Shown here in pieces: positions 11,667 to 22,800 of a stretch of DNA of 64,000 nt. Each line of letters starts with the position of its first letter. Positions within the stretch are counted from its first letter, which is position 1. A program made the position numbers and the translations under genes. The notes under the pieces are model-generated. The model did no database searches. It saw nothing but the letters and a program-made list of their open reading frames with translations, and was not told the DNA's origin. The stretch comes from Talpa occidentalis (taxonomy: Eukaryota; Chordata; Mammalia; Eulipotyphla; Talpidae), in contig NW_023605194.1 of the NCBI RefSeq assembly GCF_014898055.3, forward strand, positions 62,993,361 through 63,057,360, in the 5' to 3' direction.

Positions 11667-12252
11667 TGTTATAGGACAGGGAGAGGGGTAGCCCAAGCCC
11701 CGCAAACCTGCCTATTCTAAATGGGTTCTGCCATCCGCCGCATCAACACAAAACATATGAGACTTTAATGGGAAGGAACTTTAATAAAACTAGGAAACAA
11801 TACAGGAAAGGCAAAGAGTCTAGTTTCTAAATGAAGCACCCAAAGTTACCCGTCCCCTCGTGGGTAAAAGTCCATCCATATGGGATCGGCCCAGAACAAG
11901 GCCCCAAAGCCCGCCACAAGTCTAAAGCATCTTCCAGTGGGGACCCACAGAAAAGGGTCACAAACAACTGGACAAGCCCGGAAGGAAAAGAGCAAAATCA
12001 ACATCAAGATAAAAGCTGCCATTGTCACCTCCCCACGGGTCTCACCCACATCTGTGTCACCCAGTCCACGACCAAAAGACAAGCGCAGTTTCTTCACGTG
12101 TCTCTAGGCTCCATGCGCCTCCTCCAGGTCTCCTGGCTCCATCCTGCTTCCTTCCTCAGTCTCTTCTGCAGCTTCTTCTTTTGCTGCTCAGCTCCACCCT
12201 CCCTTGGGTGGGGCAGGGAACCTCCCCCTTTCCTGGGGACCACCCTGTTGCA
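11667..12252 (-). mobile_element. ERV solo LTR, family B, copy 2
   Basis: 586 bp, same orientation as the copy at 5307-5893 and about 96 percent identical (some two dozen differences by eye). 4-bp duplication CTTT (11663-11666 and 12253-12256). Inserted into an antisense L1. Confidence 0.85.
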
Positions 12253-12562
12253 CTTTCTCATGTCAGTTTGTTTTTGAGTAAGTGATTCAAAGCTGGAAAT
12301 GATTTTTTTTAAGAACTTTATAAATATCTCCTGTCAATCCCTCTAGGCTTACAATGGTTCTACTGAAAAGTCCACTGAGAGTCTGATTCATGTTCCCTTA
12401 TAGGTTATCCTTTTATCTCTTGCTATTTTTAATGTTCTGTTTTTGTCACTGGCTCTCAACAGCTTTATAATAATGTCTCTTAGTATGTGTCTGGCTGATA
12501 TAATTTTGTTTGGCACTCCTTAGGCCTCTGAATGATGATATCTGATATGGTTTTCAGTGATT

Positions 12563-12832
12563 ATTTTTTTAAAGATTTATTTATTTATGCATACAAGAAC
12601 TGGGGTACAGGCCAGAGGTGTGGGCGGTGAGAGCATTCACCAGAGACAGAGTGGGGAATAGAACAGGTGAATTGACTGAAATACACTGCTGAGGGGAGCA
12701 GCAGGCAAGTCAGAAGAGGTCTGCTGCACCATGTGGGTCACCTCCCTGGCCAGGGAGCAAACTTGTGCTGCAGTGGCTGCAGATAGCTTCATAGTGCTGT
12801 ATGTTAACCCCTTGCGCCACCAGGGAGGCCCC
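12563..12832 (-). mobile_element. SINE, old type
   Basis: Target duplication TCAGTGATTATTTTTT on both sides, in antisense L1. Confidence 0.9.
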
Positions 12833-13507
12833 TCAGTGATTATTTTTTAAACAAAATTTCTATGTCTTTCCCTTTCTGTTCTTTCTGGAACCACCTGATA
12901 TGGCAGTTGTTTCTCATTAGGTTATTCCAAAGGGCTCTTATCTATTTTCAGGTTTTGATTGTTTTTTCTGTATGTTGTTCTATTTATGTGTTCTTTGACA
13001 CTGTGCCTTTGAGGCTACTAATTCTCTCCATGGCTTGCATTTAAGCCCTCCACTGTATTTTTTTAATTTGACCATAGTATTTTTTAGCTCCACTACTTAT
13101 AATTATTACCACCTAATATTTTCTGCCTTTATTCTGTTGCTGTATATCCTCCATTGTTTTTGTATTTTTTAAATTCCACAAGTGTTATCATAGCTGTTAC
13201 CTTGAACTTCTTGGGCCTCTTGAATCATATTTGCTCCAGTGTTTTTGGTATGTACGTCTGTCCCTATATTTTTAGTTGATGGGTTGTAATAGGGATAGAC
13301 TGTTGCCTTTGCTTCTATTGAAGTAATCGGAGAACTATTACCCACAACAGGTAGTAGGTAACAAAGAACCACGGCTGCAGGGCACCAAAGGATCACCTCA
13401 GAGAAGCATCAGGGCTACAAGCTTCCTCTTGGGCTGTGGGTACCAGAATTGTGCGGTGGGATTCAAAGATATCCCCTCCTCTGGGTAGCTCTTCAGTCTA
13501 AGTGTTT

Positions 13508-13776
13508 TTTTTTTTTTTTAAGATTTACTTATTTATACAAGAACTGGGGTACACGCCAGATGCGCGGGAGGGTGAGAGGATTCACCAGAGACAGAGTGGG
13601 GAGCAGAACAGGCAGACTGATGAAACACACTGCTGAGGGAAGCAGCGGGCGAGACAGGAGAGGTCTGCTACGCCACGTGGGATTCTCACCGGCTGGCTGG
13701 GATCGAAGCCACACTGCAGAGGCTGCGGACAGCTTCACAGTGAGGCGCTCAACCGCCTGAGCCACCAGGGAGGCCC
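13508..13776 (-). mobile_element. SINE, intermediate
   Basis: Target duplication CAGTCTAAGTGTTT at 13494-13507 and 13777-13790. Confidence 0.9.
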
Positions 13777-14763
13777 CAGTCTAAGTGTTTCTTGTATTTA
13801 TTCTCCTGTTAGCTTCCAGCTCTAGGCTATTTTTGAACACTCCATGCAGCACTGGGCACGGATTATAGCTGATATGGTGTCACATTCCAGAAGTTGTTCT
13901 CTTTTCTTTTCCAGCCCATTGCCTTTTTCTGTGGTGTTTGTGCTCCTTGTTAACAGGTGCTTAAACTGTAGTTTATTATGCAAATATTTCTTTATCTTGG
14001 CTTTAACCCAGAGGGAGGAGGGAAGGAGGGTTGGGGGGAAATGGTGTGTGGCATTGTTTTGAATATCTAGTCCCAAGTGTTGAGTAGTAGTTACCACTTC
14101 TATGAGGAGACACAGTTGACTCAGCCTTCCCCCTACCAGTTCATGCTCCAGCTGTTCTACACTGAAAGCCTTCTGTTCAAACCAGTAATCCTTACCTGCT
14201 CCCACAGTTCTCCAAAGTACACCCTCTGTCCTGGGAGCCAACTCTGTCATAGTGCCACCCTGTCATAGTGCCGCTCTTCAGGGTCCCCTCATGTTGGTGT
14301 GTGCCCCTGTGTCTGCAACTGCAGTGGCCTCCCTCAGTATCACTATGAACACAGTTACAGTTTCTCCTGCCACTTTGACTGGTACGTTACTCCTAGTTTG
14401 TGGTACGTTACTCCTAGTTTGTGCTGTGCTCATTTGTTTTTCATTCAGGGCAGTTTGACTTTGTAATGCGGCACCTAGATTCATCCAGATGCAAGCTTGG
14501 AGTCTTAAATCTGCCACCATCGTGCCAGGCTCCATAGGTCGACTTACTCATCGTCAAAAAGACCTTGACCCACATTTTATTGTTAAGAATATATCAGATA
14601 GGGGCCTCCCCAGTGGTGCAGCAGGTTGAGCGCAGTGCTGTGAAGCTGTCTGCAGCCTCTGCAGTGACGGTTCAATCCCCAGCAGGCCAGGGAGTTAACC
14701 CACATGGCGAAGTAGACCTCTCCTGTCTCGCCCACTGCTCCCCTCAGCAGTGCCTTCAGTCCG

Positions 14764-15473
14764 TGTTGAGGCAGGAACTGGACACTGAGCAGGTTTTCTA
14801 TGATCCCATGCAGACTGGGTAAAGGAGGAGTCAGAGTCCTCAGTGGCTTTTGCAGGTCTTTTTTTTTTTTTAATGATTTTATTTATTTATTTATATAAGC
14901 ACTGGGTACAGTCAGAAGCGCGAGAGGGTGAGAGAATTCACCAGAGCCAGAGGGGAGAGCAGAGCAGGCAGACTGATGAAGTACACTGCTGAGGGGAGCA
15001 GCGGGCGGTAAGGAGAGGTCTTCGCGCCATGTGGGACCCTCGCTTGGAGGCCGGGGATCGAACCGGCGCTGCAGAGGCTGTGGGCAGCTTCGCAACCCAG
15101 CGCTCAACCACTGCGCCACCGGGGAGGCCCCTGCAAGTCTTTTATTTAGATTTACCACGCAAATGGCAGGCAGGGGTGCTGGGGGGCCAGGAGGCTGGCA
15201 GTCCTCCCAGGCCCCAGCAAATCCTCACTCTATCTGGGCTCTCTGGCGTTCTCTTTGCTTCTCTTCTTCTCTCGGTTCTCTGCTTCTACCAGCGTCCCCA
15301 TGATGACGCCATCCTTAAAAGCCCAGTCTTAGCCCAGGAGAATCCCATCTACCTATGCCCACACCCTACTCCAGGTGCCCGCCATCAGGCATGCATTCAG
15401 GACCACAGGGTACTGTCATCTATCCTAATGGCGGGAGGGCAGAAAAACCTGATACTTTTTACCTTACCCTACA
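14764..15473 (+). mobile_element. LTR-like element nested in a SINE
   Basis: TGTTGAGG...ACCCTACA with near-identical 5-bp flanks GTCCG/GTCTG. It splits a SINE and is itself split by a younger SINE (14862-15131). Its 3' part is related to 16272-16673. Orientation is not firm. Confidence 0.6.
14862..15131 (-). mobile_element. SINE, T1, inside the LTR-like element
   Basis: Target duplication TGCAGGTCTTT/TGCAAGTCTTT. The youngest layer of this nest. Confidence 0.88.
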
Positions 15474-15596
15474 GTCTGTCTGCCTGTTCTGCTCCCCACT
15501 CTGTCTCTGGTGAATTCTCTCACCTTCCCGCATCTCTGGCCTATACCCCAGTTCTTGTATAAATAAATAAATCTTCTTTTAAAAAAGAATATATCA

Positions 15597-15913
15597 GGGC
15601 CTCCCAGGTGGCGCAGCGGTTGAGCGCTGGGTTGCGAAGCTGCCCGCGGCTGCAGCGCCGGTTCGATCCCCGGCTGCTCCCCGGCCACCGGAGGAGGGTC
15701 CCACATGGCGCGCAGACCTCTCCTGCCGCCGGCTGCTCCCCTCAGCAGTGTGCCTTGGTCCTTCTGCCTTCTCTACTCCCTGCTCTGGCTCTGGTGAATT
15801 CTCTCACCCTCCCGCGCTTCTGACTGTACCCAGTGCATGTATAAACAAAACAAACAAACAAACAAAATAAATAAATAAATGAAAAACATGCCTCTATTAA
15901 AAAAAAAAAAAAA
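15597..15913 (+). mobile_element. SINE, T2
   Basis: Inserted in the downstream target-site copy of the preceding SINE, so AAGAATATATCAG now occurs three times. Confidence 0.9.
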
Positions 15914-15924
15914 GAATATATCAG

Positions 15925-16205
15925 ATAACCTCACTTATAAGGGGAATACAGGGAAACCTAACAGAGGATCAGAAGAAAGATAAAATTTGCAGGCAAACCA
16001 TAGATGGGAGGCCTATAGCAGGGGATGGCTAGAGAGAGGAATTAAAATAGGCAAGAGGAGAGCACAAGGACTATGGTGACAGTTCATGCATGCTATGGTG
16101 GGGAGGTAGAGGAGGGAAGAATTATGGGGACTACACCTGAGTGGAGAAATTTTACAAAAATGAACAATGTTGTCAGAAAATTAAAAAATTATTAAAAATA
16201 GATAA
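15925..16205 (+). mobile_element. L1 3' end fragment (plus)
   Basis: Shares GGCCTATAGCAGGGGA and GAGAGCACAAGGA with the L1 tail at 10.3 kb; ends A-rich. Confidence 0.6.
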
Positions 16206-16271
16206 ATCATACTCCAGATATTGAAGTGAGTTGGTTTAAAACTCATTTTAACCAGTAACTTCGAACATGGT

Positions 16272-16673
16272 TGTTCTGCAACCATTCCAGGCCAGGTAGG
16301 TTCACTGTAGGTTCAGGCAGCTTTAAAGAGAATCTTGGAGTCCATGGCATCATCCCCACAGGTAAGGGGAAAATAAGCCAGCAGGGAGACAGCAACTTGG
16401 GCCCCCCTGTGAATCTCCATACGGTCTTTCCTCTTGTAGCTGCTCTCCACCACACTCCCTCTGTCATACAATCCACTGTGACACCGCCCTTACAGGCTAC
16501 ATCTCTCTGCTCAGGTGTGCCCACTTACACATGCCCACACCGTACTCCAGGTGTCCACCATCAAGCATTCATTACCCAAGTCCATGCTCCCAAGCGCCTG
16601 CTGCATTCAATACTGCAGGTGATAGCCACAGGCCAATGGCACAAAAGCCTGAGCAATCTTCATTTACCCTACA
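16272..16673 (+). mobile_element. LTR-like element related to 14764-15473
   Basis: TGTTCTGC...ACCCTACA with 5-bp flanks ATGGT/GTGGT. Shares ATGCCCACACC and ACTCCAGGTG blocks and the TTACCCTACA end with the upstream element. No coding sequence. Confidence 0.5.
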
Positions 16674-16876
16674 GTGGTATACATATAAACTCTCATTTAG
16701 AATGGTGCTTTGGTGGTGGGTGTGGTGTGGTAACATACATCTATACCTCTAAATCATAACAGTGTTTTAAACCAACATTATATCGATAAATACAATTGAA
16801 AACAAAATATAAAACAAACTGTAACCGTGTTAGTGGTGGCATTATAAAAATTTTAAAATGATAATAATATTGATAG

Positions 16877-17085
16877 AGGGGCTCATTGGTGGTGCAAAGG
16901 GTTAAGTCGCAGCATTATGTAGCTATCCACAGCCACTGCAGATTGAGTTTGATGCCCAGGGCTGGCCAGGGAGCTAACTCACATGGTGCAGCAGACCTCA
17001 CCTGTTTCGCCCGCTACTCCCCTCAGCAGTATATTTCAATTTGCCTGTACACCAGTTCTTGTATGCATAAATAAATAAATCTTTT
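16877..17085 (+). mobile_element. SINE, old type, internally deleted
   Basis: Head and tail are recognisable; the CTGTTCTGCTCCCC...CTCTGG segment is missing. Confidence 0.8.
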
Positions 17086-17206
17086 TTTTTTAATTTTTTT
17101 TAATAGAGGCATGTTTTATTTTATTTATTTGTTTGTTTGTTTGTTTGTTTTGTTTATACATGCACTGGGTACAGTCAGAAGCGCGGGAGGGTGAGAGAAT
17201 TCACCA
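17086..17206 (-). mobile_element. SINE, T2, 5'-truncated
   Basis: Only the 3' part remains, ending at TTCACCAGG against unique pre-promoter sequence. Confidence 0.85.
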
Positions 17207-17375
17207 GGTTGGGGTCTTGCAGAAAGGGCAATAATCCTCCACGTGCTGGCAGCTCTATTCCAAGCGACTGTCCAGGTGTGACCCGTCCCTAAGGAAGTCA
17301 CAGGCCTGGGTGGTGGGCCTGCGGCCTGCTCTGGGTCTTTTTTGTTTCTCAGATAGAATCCGAGCCCGCCAACGA

Positions 17376-17404
17376 CCCCCCCCACTCCCCACCCCCTACC
17401 CCCC
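17376..17404 (-). promoter_or_regulatory. G-quadruplex-capable G-run cluster
   Basis: The minus strand carries four G-runs of at least four, separated by loops of 1-2 bases, about 250 bp upstream of the inferred first exon. The pattern meets the usual G4 rule. Folding or function is not shown. Confidence 0.6.
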
Positions 17405-17429
17405 GAAAAAGCTACACACCGCGGCCGCG

Positions 17430-17930
17430 AGGAGAACCCTAACCAGCCCAGAGCTAAGAAAGCCCAGGTTCTCGCCCCGCCCACCCGTCCGCCTCCTCCC
17501 ATTGGCCGCCGGCGATCCGAGACCCGCCCTCCCCAGATTTGAAAGCTTCTTCCGGGAGCGGGTGGGAAGCCCGCAGCTCAAGCCAGCTCGGCTCCCGAGC
17601 GTCGCCGCGGAGGCTCCGCCCACTCCCAGCGTTCAATGCGGCACCCGGGCCGCCATTGTTTGAATTTGAAAAAGACAACGCCGCTCTGCCGCTCGCTGGT
17701 CGGGCTGGCCGGGCAGCCTTCGCAGGTGAGGAGGTACCTTGGGTGCGGGTACGACGAAAGACGTGGGTGACAGTGCACTTTACCAGGTCCGAGGCTGGGA
17801 AACGAGTCCGGCTTGCGAACACCATCCTGTGGGACTGAGACGCTGCTGAGAGTCCCCGCAGGAACTGGGTCGCGGGGCGATCGCGGCGCCTGGCCTGGCC
17901 CCCGGCGCTCGAGGCAGGGTTAAGCCGGAG
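17430..17930 (+). promoter_or_regulatory. KIF20B CpG-island promoter
   Basis: This is the only strongly GC- and CpG-rich stretch in the window. It lies directly upstream of and over the inferred exon 1. Visible motifs are a reversed CCAAT box (ATTGG, 17501-17505), a CHR-like TTTGAA at 17538-17543 about 33 bp further on, an ETS-like CTTCCGG near 17549, GC boxes, and two more TTTGAA motifs at 17659-17664 and 17665-17670 beside a GCCGCCATT YY1-like site. CCAAT plus CHR at about this spacing is the known layout of DREAM/B-MYB-FOXM1 regulated G2/M genes, which fits a mitotic kinesin. There is no obvious TATA box. Binding itself is inferred. Confidence 0.8.
17640..17725 (+). other. KIF20B: KIF20B exon 1 (5' UTR, start approximate)
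   Basis: The donor is CGCAG|GTGAGG, with the last exon base at 17725, at the 3' edge of the CpG-rich core and two kilobases before the coding acceptor at 19739. No in-frame ATG joins to exon 2, so this is an untranslated first exon. The transcription start cannot be seen; the value given is a guess within the CpG island. Confidence 0.6.
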
Positions 17931-17959
17931 GCTTGGTTAAGGTGGAAATTACCTCTCCA

Positions 17960-18150
17960 CCACTTTTAGCCGAATGACACAAGGCGACGGATTTAATCTC
18001 TGGGCCTCCGTTCCCTTGTCTGTTAAAAGAGGATAATAAATAATAGTACCTACCTCTTCCGGCTCTTGCAAAGATAAAATGACTATGTAAAGTCTTAGAA
18101 ATAAGTGTCGGGATATGGTAAGCACTAAGTGTTTGCAATGTTTTTATTAT
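17960..18150 (+). mobile_element. MIR SINE in intron 1
   Basis: MIR consensus blocks: TCTCTGGGCCTCCGTTCCCT, GTACCTACCTCTTCC, AAATGACTATGTAAAGTCTTAG, GGTAAGCACTAAGTG. Ancient mammalian repeat just downstream of the promoter. Confidence 0.8.
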
Positions 18151-18159
18151 TGTTGCTGC

Positions 18160-19020
18160 TGTTATTTTGTTGGGGTGCAGGCCTTTTGTCAAACCTAGGC
18201 TCCCGAGTCTTGGAGGTGAACAGTTTTCGCAGGTGACAAGCCCGCAGTTGGGAAGGGGACCCCTGTTCGGGCCATCTGTGCTTTTATTTACAGGCCGCTG
18301 CCAGTGACTGGCTCAGGAAGGTAGTAATGCCCTTCTTGGACTTCACGGTGCCAAGCGGAATGGGATTGGGGGTGGCAGGACTGCAGTAATTGCTGTCATA
18401 GTTTAGGAGGTGCACCCCCACCCCCCGCGCCCTCTCGTTTTACTCCCGGTTCAGCAATTCCTGCCTTACACAATTCTGTAATATTTATAATGTCTTGCTG
18501 AAGGATTGGTTGACTCAAGTTCATGCCTTATAAGTTAGCTTGTTTTTAGCCCTTATGGTGATCACATTCAGGTTCATTTTTGTTTTAAAATAAGGTAACA
18601 TGCTTACCAACGTAGAATGCATCTTTGACTCATTTATATATCACCTGTGGATGCCCATTACTATCTTACTGAGCCCGGTGTAGGGGTCATTGATATGAGC
18701 ATTTTATGATTTTGTCAAAAAACAGCAGCGTCCTCTTTTTCCCTGATACTATCCACCTGGTAGATGCTTGTAAATTATTTGAATGTTAGTATTTTTTCAG
18801 TTAAGGTTACCCCTAAGTTTTCCTTTAAGTTTGATGGCCTGATATTTAATTCAGTTGTAATATTTCATTGCAATATTCTGTATTCACCTTAGTTTAAAAC
18901 CTTCAGTGTGTCAGGTACTGTATTGTGATAGTTTGGAAGAAACCAGTTGAAAGTCATCATTTATACAATTGAGTTTAATTATTAAATGCTAAAATATTGC
19001 ATACAAAATAAGTAATATTC
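18160..19020. other. KIF20B: Intron 1, mostly unique
   Basis: AT-rich sequence after the MIR. Nothing recognisable except a C-run near 18415-18427. Confidence 0.5.
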
Positions 19021-19324
19021 TTTTTTTTTTTTAATAGAGGCATGCTTTATTTATTTATTTGTTTGTTTGTTTGTTTTATACATGCACTGGGTACAGTCAG
19101 AAGCACGGGAGGGTGAGAGAATTCACCAGAGCCAGAGCGGGGAGCAGAGCAGGCAGAAGGACCGAAGTACACTGCTGAGGGGAGCAGCGGGCGGCAGGAG
19201 AGGTCTGCGCGCCAATGTGGGACCCTCCTCCGGTGGCCGGGGAGCAGCCGGGGATCGAACCGGCTCCTCGGGCGCGGGCAGCTTCGCAACCCAGCGCTCA
19301 ACCGCTGCGCCACCGGGGAGGCCC
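19021..19324 (-). mobile_element. SINE, T2, in intron 1
   Basis: Target duplication AATAAGTAATATTCTT on both sides. Very close to the family consensus. Confidence 0.92.
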
Positions 19325-19739
19325 AATAAGTAATATTCTTCAGAAACATGAAATAAGTAAAATAATACAAGCTTCTAATTTACTCCCCAATTTCTTTGCT
19401 ATTTTATTTCAAACAGATCTATGTTTTCTACTGTCTGTATCTACAGATTGTCTTTACTCATGAAAATCCTGGATGAATGTACCCATAGGTTAGGTCATAT
19501 GAGCAGTGGTAGTAGACTATAGTCAACATTTAATTCAGATTCTTTAAATAATTTAATATTTTGTCCTTTCCATGGATCATCAAATTACAAATGAAGCAGT
19601 CTACTGGTATTTCCCCCCTCTGGAAATCTGGTTATTGTATATGGTGGGAAGTAATGGGCTAGACTCAGACTTTTTAAACTGTAGGTGACTTATATGCTGA
19701 TTTATTATATTTCTAAAGAAGTTGCTATTATTCTTGCAG

Positions 19740-19887
19740 AATGGAGTCTAATTTAAATCAGGATGGGGTGCCTAGACCATCTTACGTTTTTAGTGCTGAC
19801 CCAATTGCAAGGCCTTTGGAAATAAATTTTGATGGCGTTAAGCTTGATCTCTCTCGTGAGTTTTCTTTAGTTGCTTCAAACACTGAG
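19740..19887 (+). CDS. KIF20B: KIF20B exon 2 (start codon)
   Basis: Residues 1-49. Acceptor TTCTTGCAG, then one untranslated A and ATG at 19741. Donor GAG|GTAAGT, phase 0. It encodes the N-terminal segment ahead of the motor, including the [11 protein letters not shown] stretch highly conserved in KIF20B. Confidence 0.95.
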
Positions 19888-22800
19888 GTAAGTACAAGAT
19901 AAGTTTGTTAATTTTCATGACTGAGTAGAAATGTGTACTTGTAGATACATACAGCGTTTGTCACACTGGGTTTAAGGCAACCGTCTGTCTTTTCTTGGCT
20001 CCCTGAATACATAACTGTCCCTTTTCAAGTAGTAGGTCCAAACAACTATTTGTGCCCTAACTTAGTAGTCATGTGGGGGAAAATTTTACTTAAAAGAAAA
20101 AATAAGTTTAAAATTTTGTTCTTCAATAAGTATAGCTGCTAATGGAATATGTGTGCCTTTTGGACACTGCATAAGTTCTTAAGCTTTAGGATCAGATTAG
20201 ACATTGCCATCCTTATTTCCTGTTTCTCATTGTTTTCAGTGTAGTACTTTCTTAACACAGTAACCACAGAAAAATGCAACTTTACAAAGATACAACATCA
20301 TCAAAAGAAATGATGTGACTGGGCCTCCCCGGTGGCGCAGCAGTTGATTGCTGAGTTGCAAAGCTGCCCGCAGCCTCTGCAGTGCCGGTTTGATCGCTGG
20401 CCACCGGGTGAGCAGACCTCTCCTGCGCGCTGCTCCCCTCAGCAGTGTATTTCATCGGTCTGTCTTTTCTGCTCCCTGCTCTGGCTCTGGTGAATTCTCT
20501 CAACCTCCCGCACTTCTGACTGTACCCAGTGCTAGTATAAATAAATAAATAAATATTAAAAAAAAGAAGAAGAAATAATGTGACCTAATGTTGAAACTAT
20601 GAACTACTTGGAGCTAAAAGTTAATGGTGTTGAACATATATCAAGTACTGCTGTGTTTACCTTGAAAATGTAGACTACTCCATTATAACTCTTGGATTTT
20701 GCAGCCTTAGTTTAAAAACTAATAAATTTTCAAAAATTAAGATAACTCAGTCATGTTTAAGAAGTAAAAGTCCTTCCACCACCCTGTCTACCGCCACTAT
20801 ACTGTTAGGTGTCTTTTAGATTTTTTCTTATACATTTACTTTTTAGTTCATCAATATTAGTTTTGATGTCTTAGAGGGATAAATCTACTTTGTAAAGAAT
20901 GATGGAAGAGGGCCTCCCCAGTGGCGCAGCGGTTGAGTGCTGGGTTGTGAAGCTGCCCGCAGCCTCTGCAGCACTGGTTTGATTCCCGGCTGCTCCCCGG
21001 CCACCGGGGAGGGTCCCACATGGTGTGCAGACTTCTCCTGCCGCCTGCTGCTCCCCTCAGCAGTGTGCTTCGGTCCTTCTGCCTGCTCTGCTCCCCGCTC
21101 TGGCTCTGGTGAATTCTCTCACCCTCCCGCGCTTGTGACTGTACCCCAGTGCTTGTATGAATAAATAAATCTTAAAAAAAAAAAAAAAAAAGAATGATGG
21201 AAGAGAACATGGGATTGGAAACCTACATAAAAGAATAATATTTATAACCAGCATTTGCTCCCAAACCTGGGAAAGGGCTCTTGAGACCCTCTGGTCGAGA
21301 GTGAAAAGAGGAGCCCGTAGACACCAGTGAGGGCAAGCAGGAGTCAGCATTTATTGTCAAAAGAGCAAGGAAAGAGCACTTCCGGGAGACCTCTCTGGGC
21401 ATGAGAGATGTTTTAAGGTGCCTAAAGTAGGGATCTATTTAGGATTTAGGAATGGGGCTGAGAACAAAGGAATTAACCTTTACTGACTGAGAAAACAAGG
21501 ACAGTGGATGTGGCTCTAGTCCATTCATCACTGCTGATTGTGGGTTTTAATCAGCTTCAGCTCAGCAGTCATGCAGGACAGATGACCACCTCCATGGTGT
21601 CTATCTCACAGAGGCTGTGTGCCTTCAGCTTCGTTTTGAACTGGTCTCAAGGTCTGTAACTTTTCTTCCATAGTAGCTAACTTGATAAGTTATAAAGAGA
21701 TGACTCAGAAATGCTCAGACTAGGGAAAAATTAGTAATAAGAAGAATGACCCAAGGAAATTTATGGCAGCTGGTGTTCAGGCCTAGATTCCTCGGGACTG
21801 TTATACCACAGCAAAGTTTTGTCCTTGAGTCCTGTCCTGGTCCCAGGATTCTCCTTGTCTCAAATAGGTCTTTTTTAAGAAACTATCAAACTTTTCCAAA
21901 ATGATAATAGCATTTTATATTCCCAGCAGCAATGTATGAGATCTTCAATACTTGAGCTAGTCATAAACTGTTTTAGAGCAGTTCTATGTTCACAGCAAAA
22001 TTGAGAAAGTGTAGGATTTCACACGTACTTTCACACGTGAGGCCTCCCCTATTATCCACATTCCCCATCAGAGTGATACATTTGTTAGAATTGATGAACC
22101 CATATTGATGTGTTGTTATAACCCAGAGTCCATAATGTATAATAGGGTTCACTCTTAGTGTTGTACATTGTATGGGTTTGAACAAACACTATGACATGTA
22201 TACAGAGTATTTTTCACTACCCAGAAAATCTGTGCTCCACCTGTTTATCCTTTTACCCCCACCAATCACTCATCTTTCAACTGTCTCTCTAGCTTTGCCT
22301 TTTCTAAAATGTGATATGTTTGGAATCATGTAGATCATAGCCTTTTCACATTGGCTCCTTTCACTTAGTCTCATAGGTGCTTAAGATTCCTCCATGTCTT
22401 TCAGAGGCTTGATAACATATTTCTTCTAAGTGATAAAAATTATTCCACTCTCTGAATGTACCAGTTTATCCATTTTGAGGTAATTTTTGTGAGGAGTCTG
22501 TCCGGATTAATTTTTTTTTTTAAAGATTTATTTATTTATTTATTTATTTATTTATACAAGCACTGGGTACAGTCAGATGCGCAGGAGGGTGAGAGTATTC
22601 ACCAGAGCCAGAGCGGGGAACAGAACAGGCAGACTGATGAAATACACTGCTGAGGGGAGCAGCGGGCATGGCAGGAGAGGTCTGCCCGTCATGTGGGACC
22701 CTTGCTGGTGGCCAGGGATCGAACAGGCACAGCAGAGGCTTCGGGCAGCTTCACAGCCCACAGCCTAGCACTCAACCGCTGAGTCACCAGGGGAGGCCCT

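Larger units (their letters stand above)
10490..13480 (-). mobile_element. Antisense L1, broken by SINE and LTR insertions
   Basis: Old L1 ORF2-type antisense sequence (GTTCTGCAGATGTCAGTCAA; TTGATTTGTCTGTTGTTGTA), interrupted by SINEs near 11.0 and 12.6 kb and the LTR at 11667-12252. The last few hundred bases are less certain. Confidence 0.6.
14602..15584 (+). mobile_element. SINE, intermediate, split by an LTR-like element
   Basis: Head 14602-14763, tail 15474-15584; the LTR-like element sits between. Outer duplication AAGAATATATCAG. Confidence 0.8.

Noticed and set aside
17310..17838. Several 90-125 codon frames across the CpG island
   Set aside because: GC-rich promoter sequence has few stops. 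The frames do not join to exon 2 and look low-complexity.
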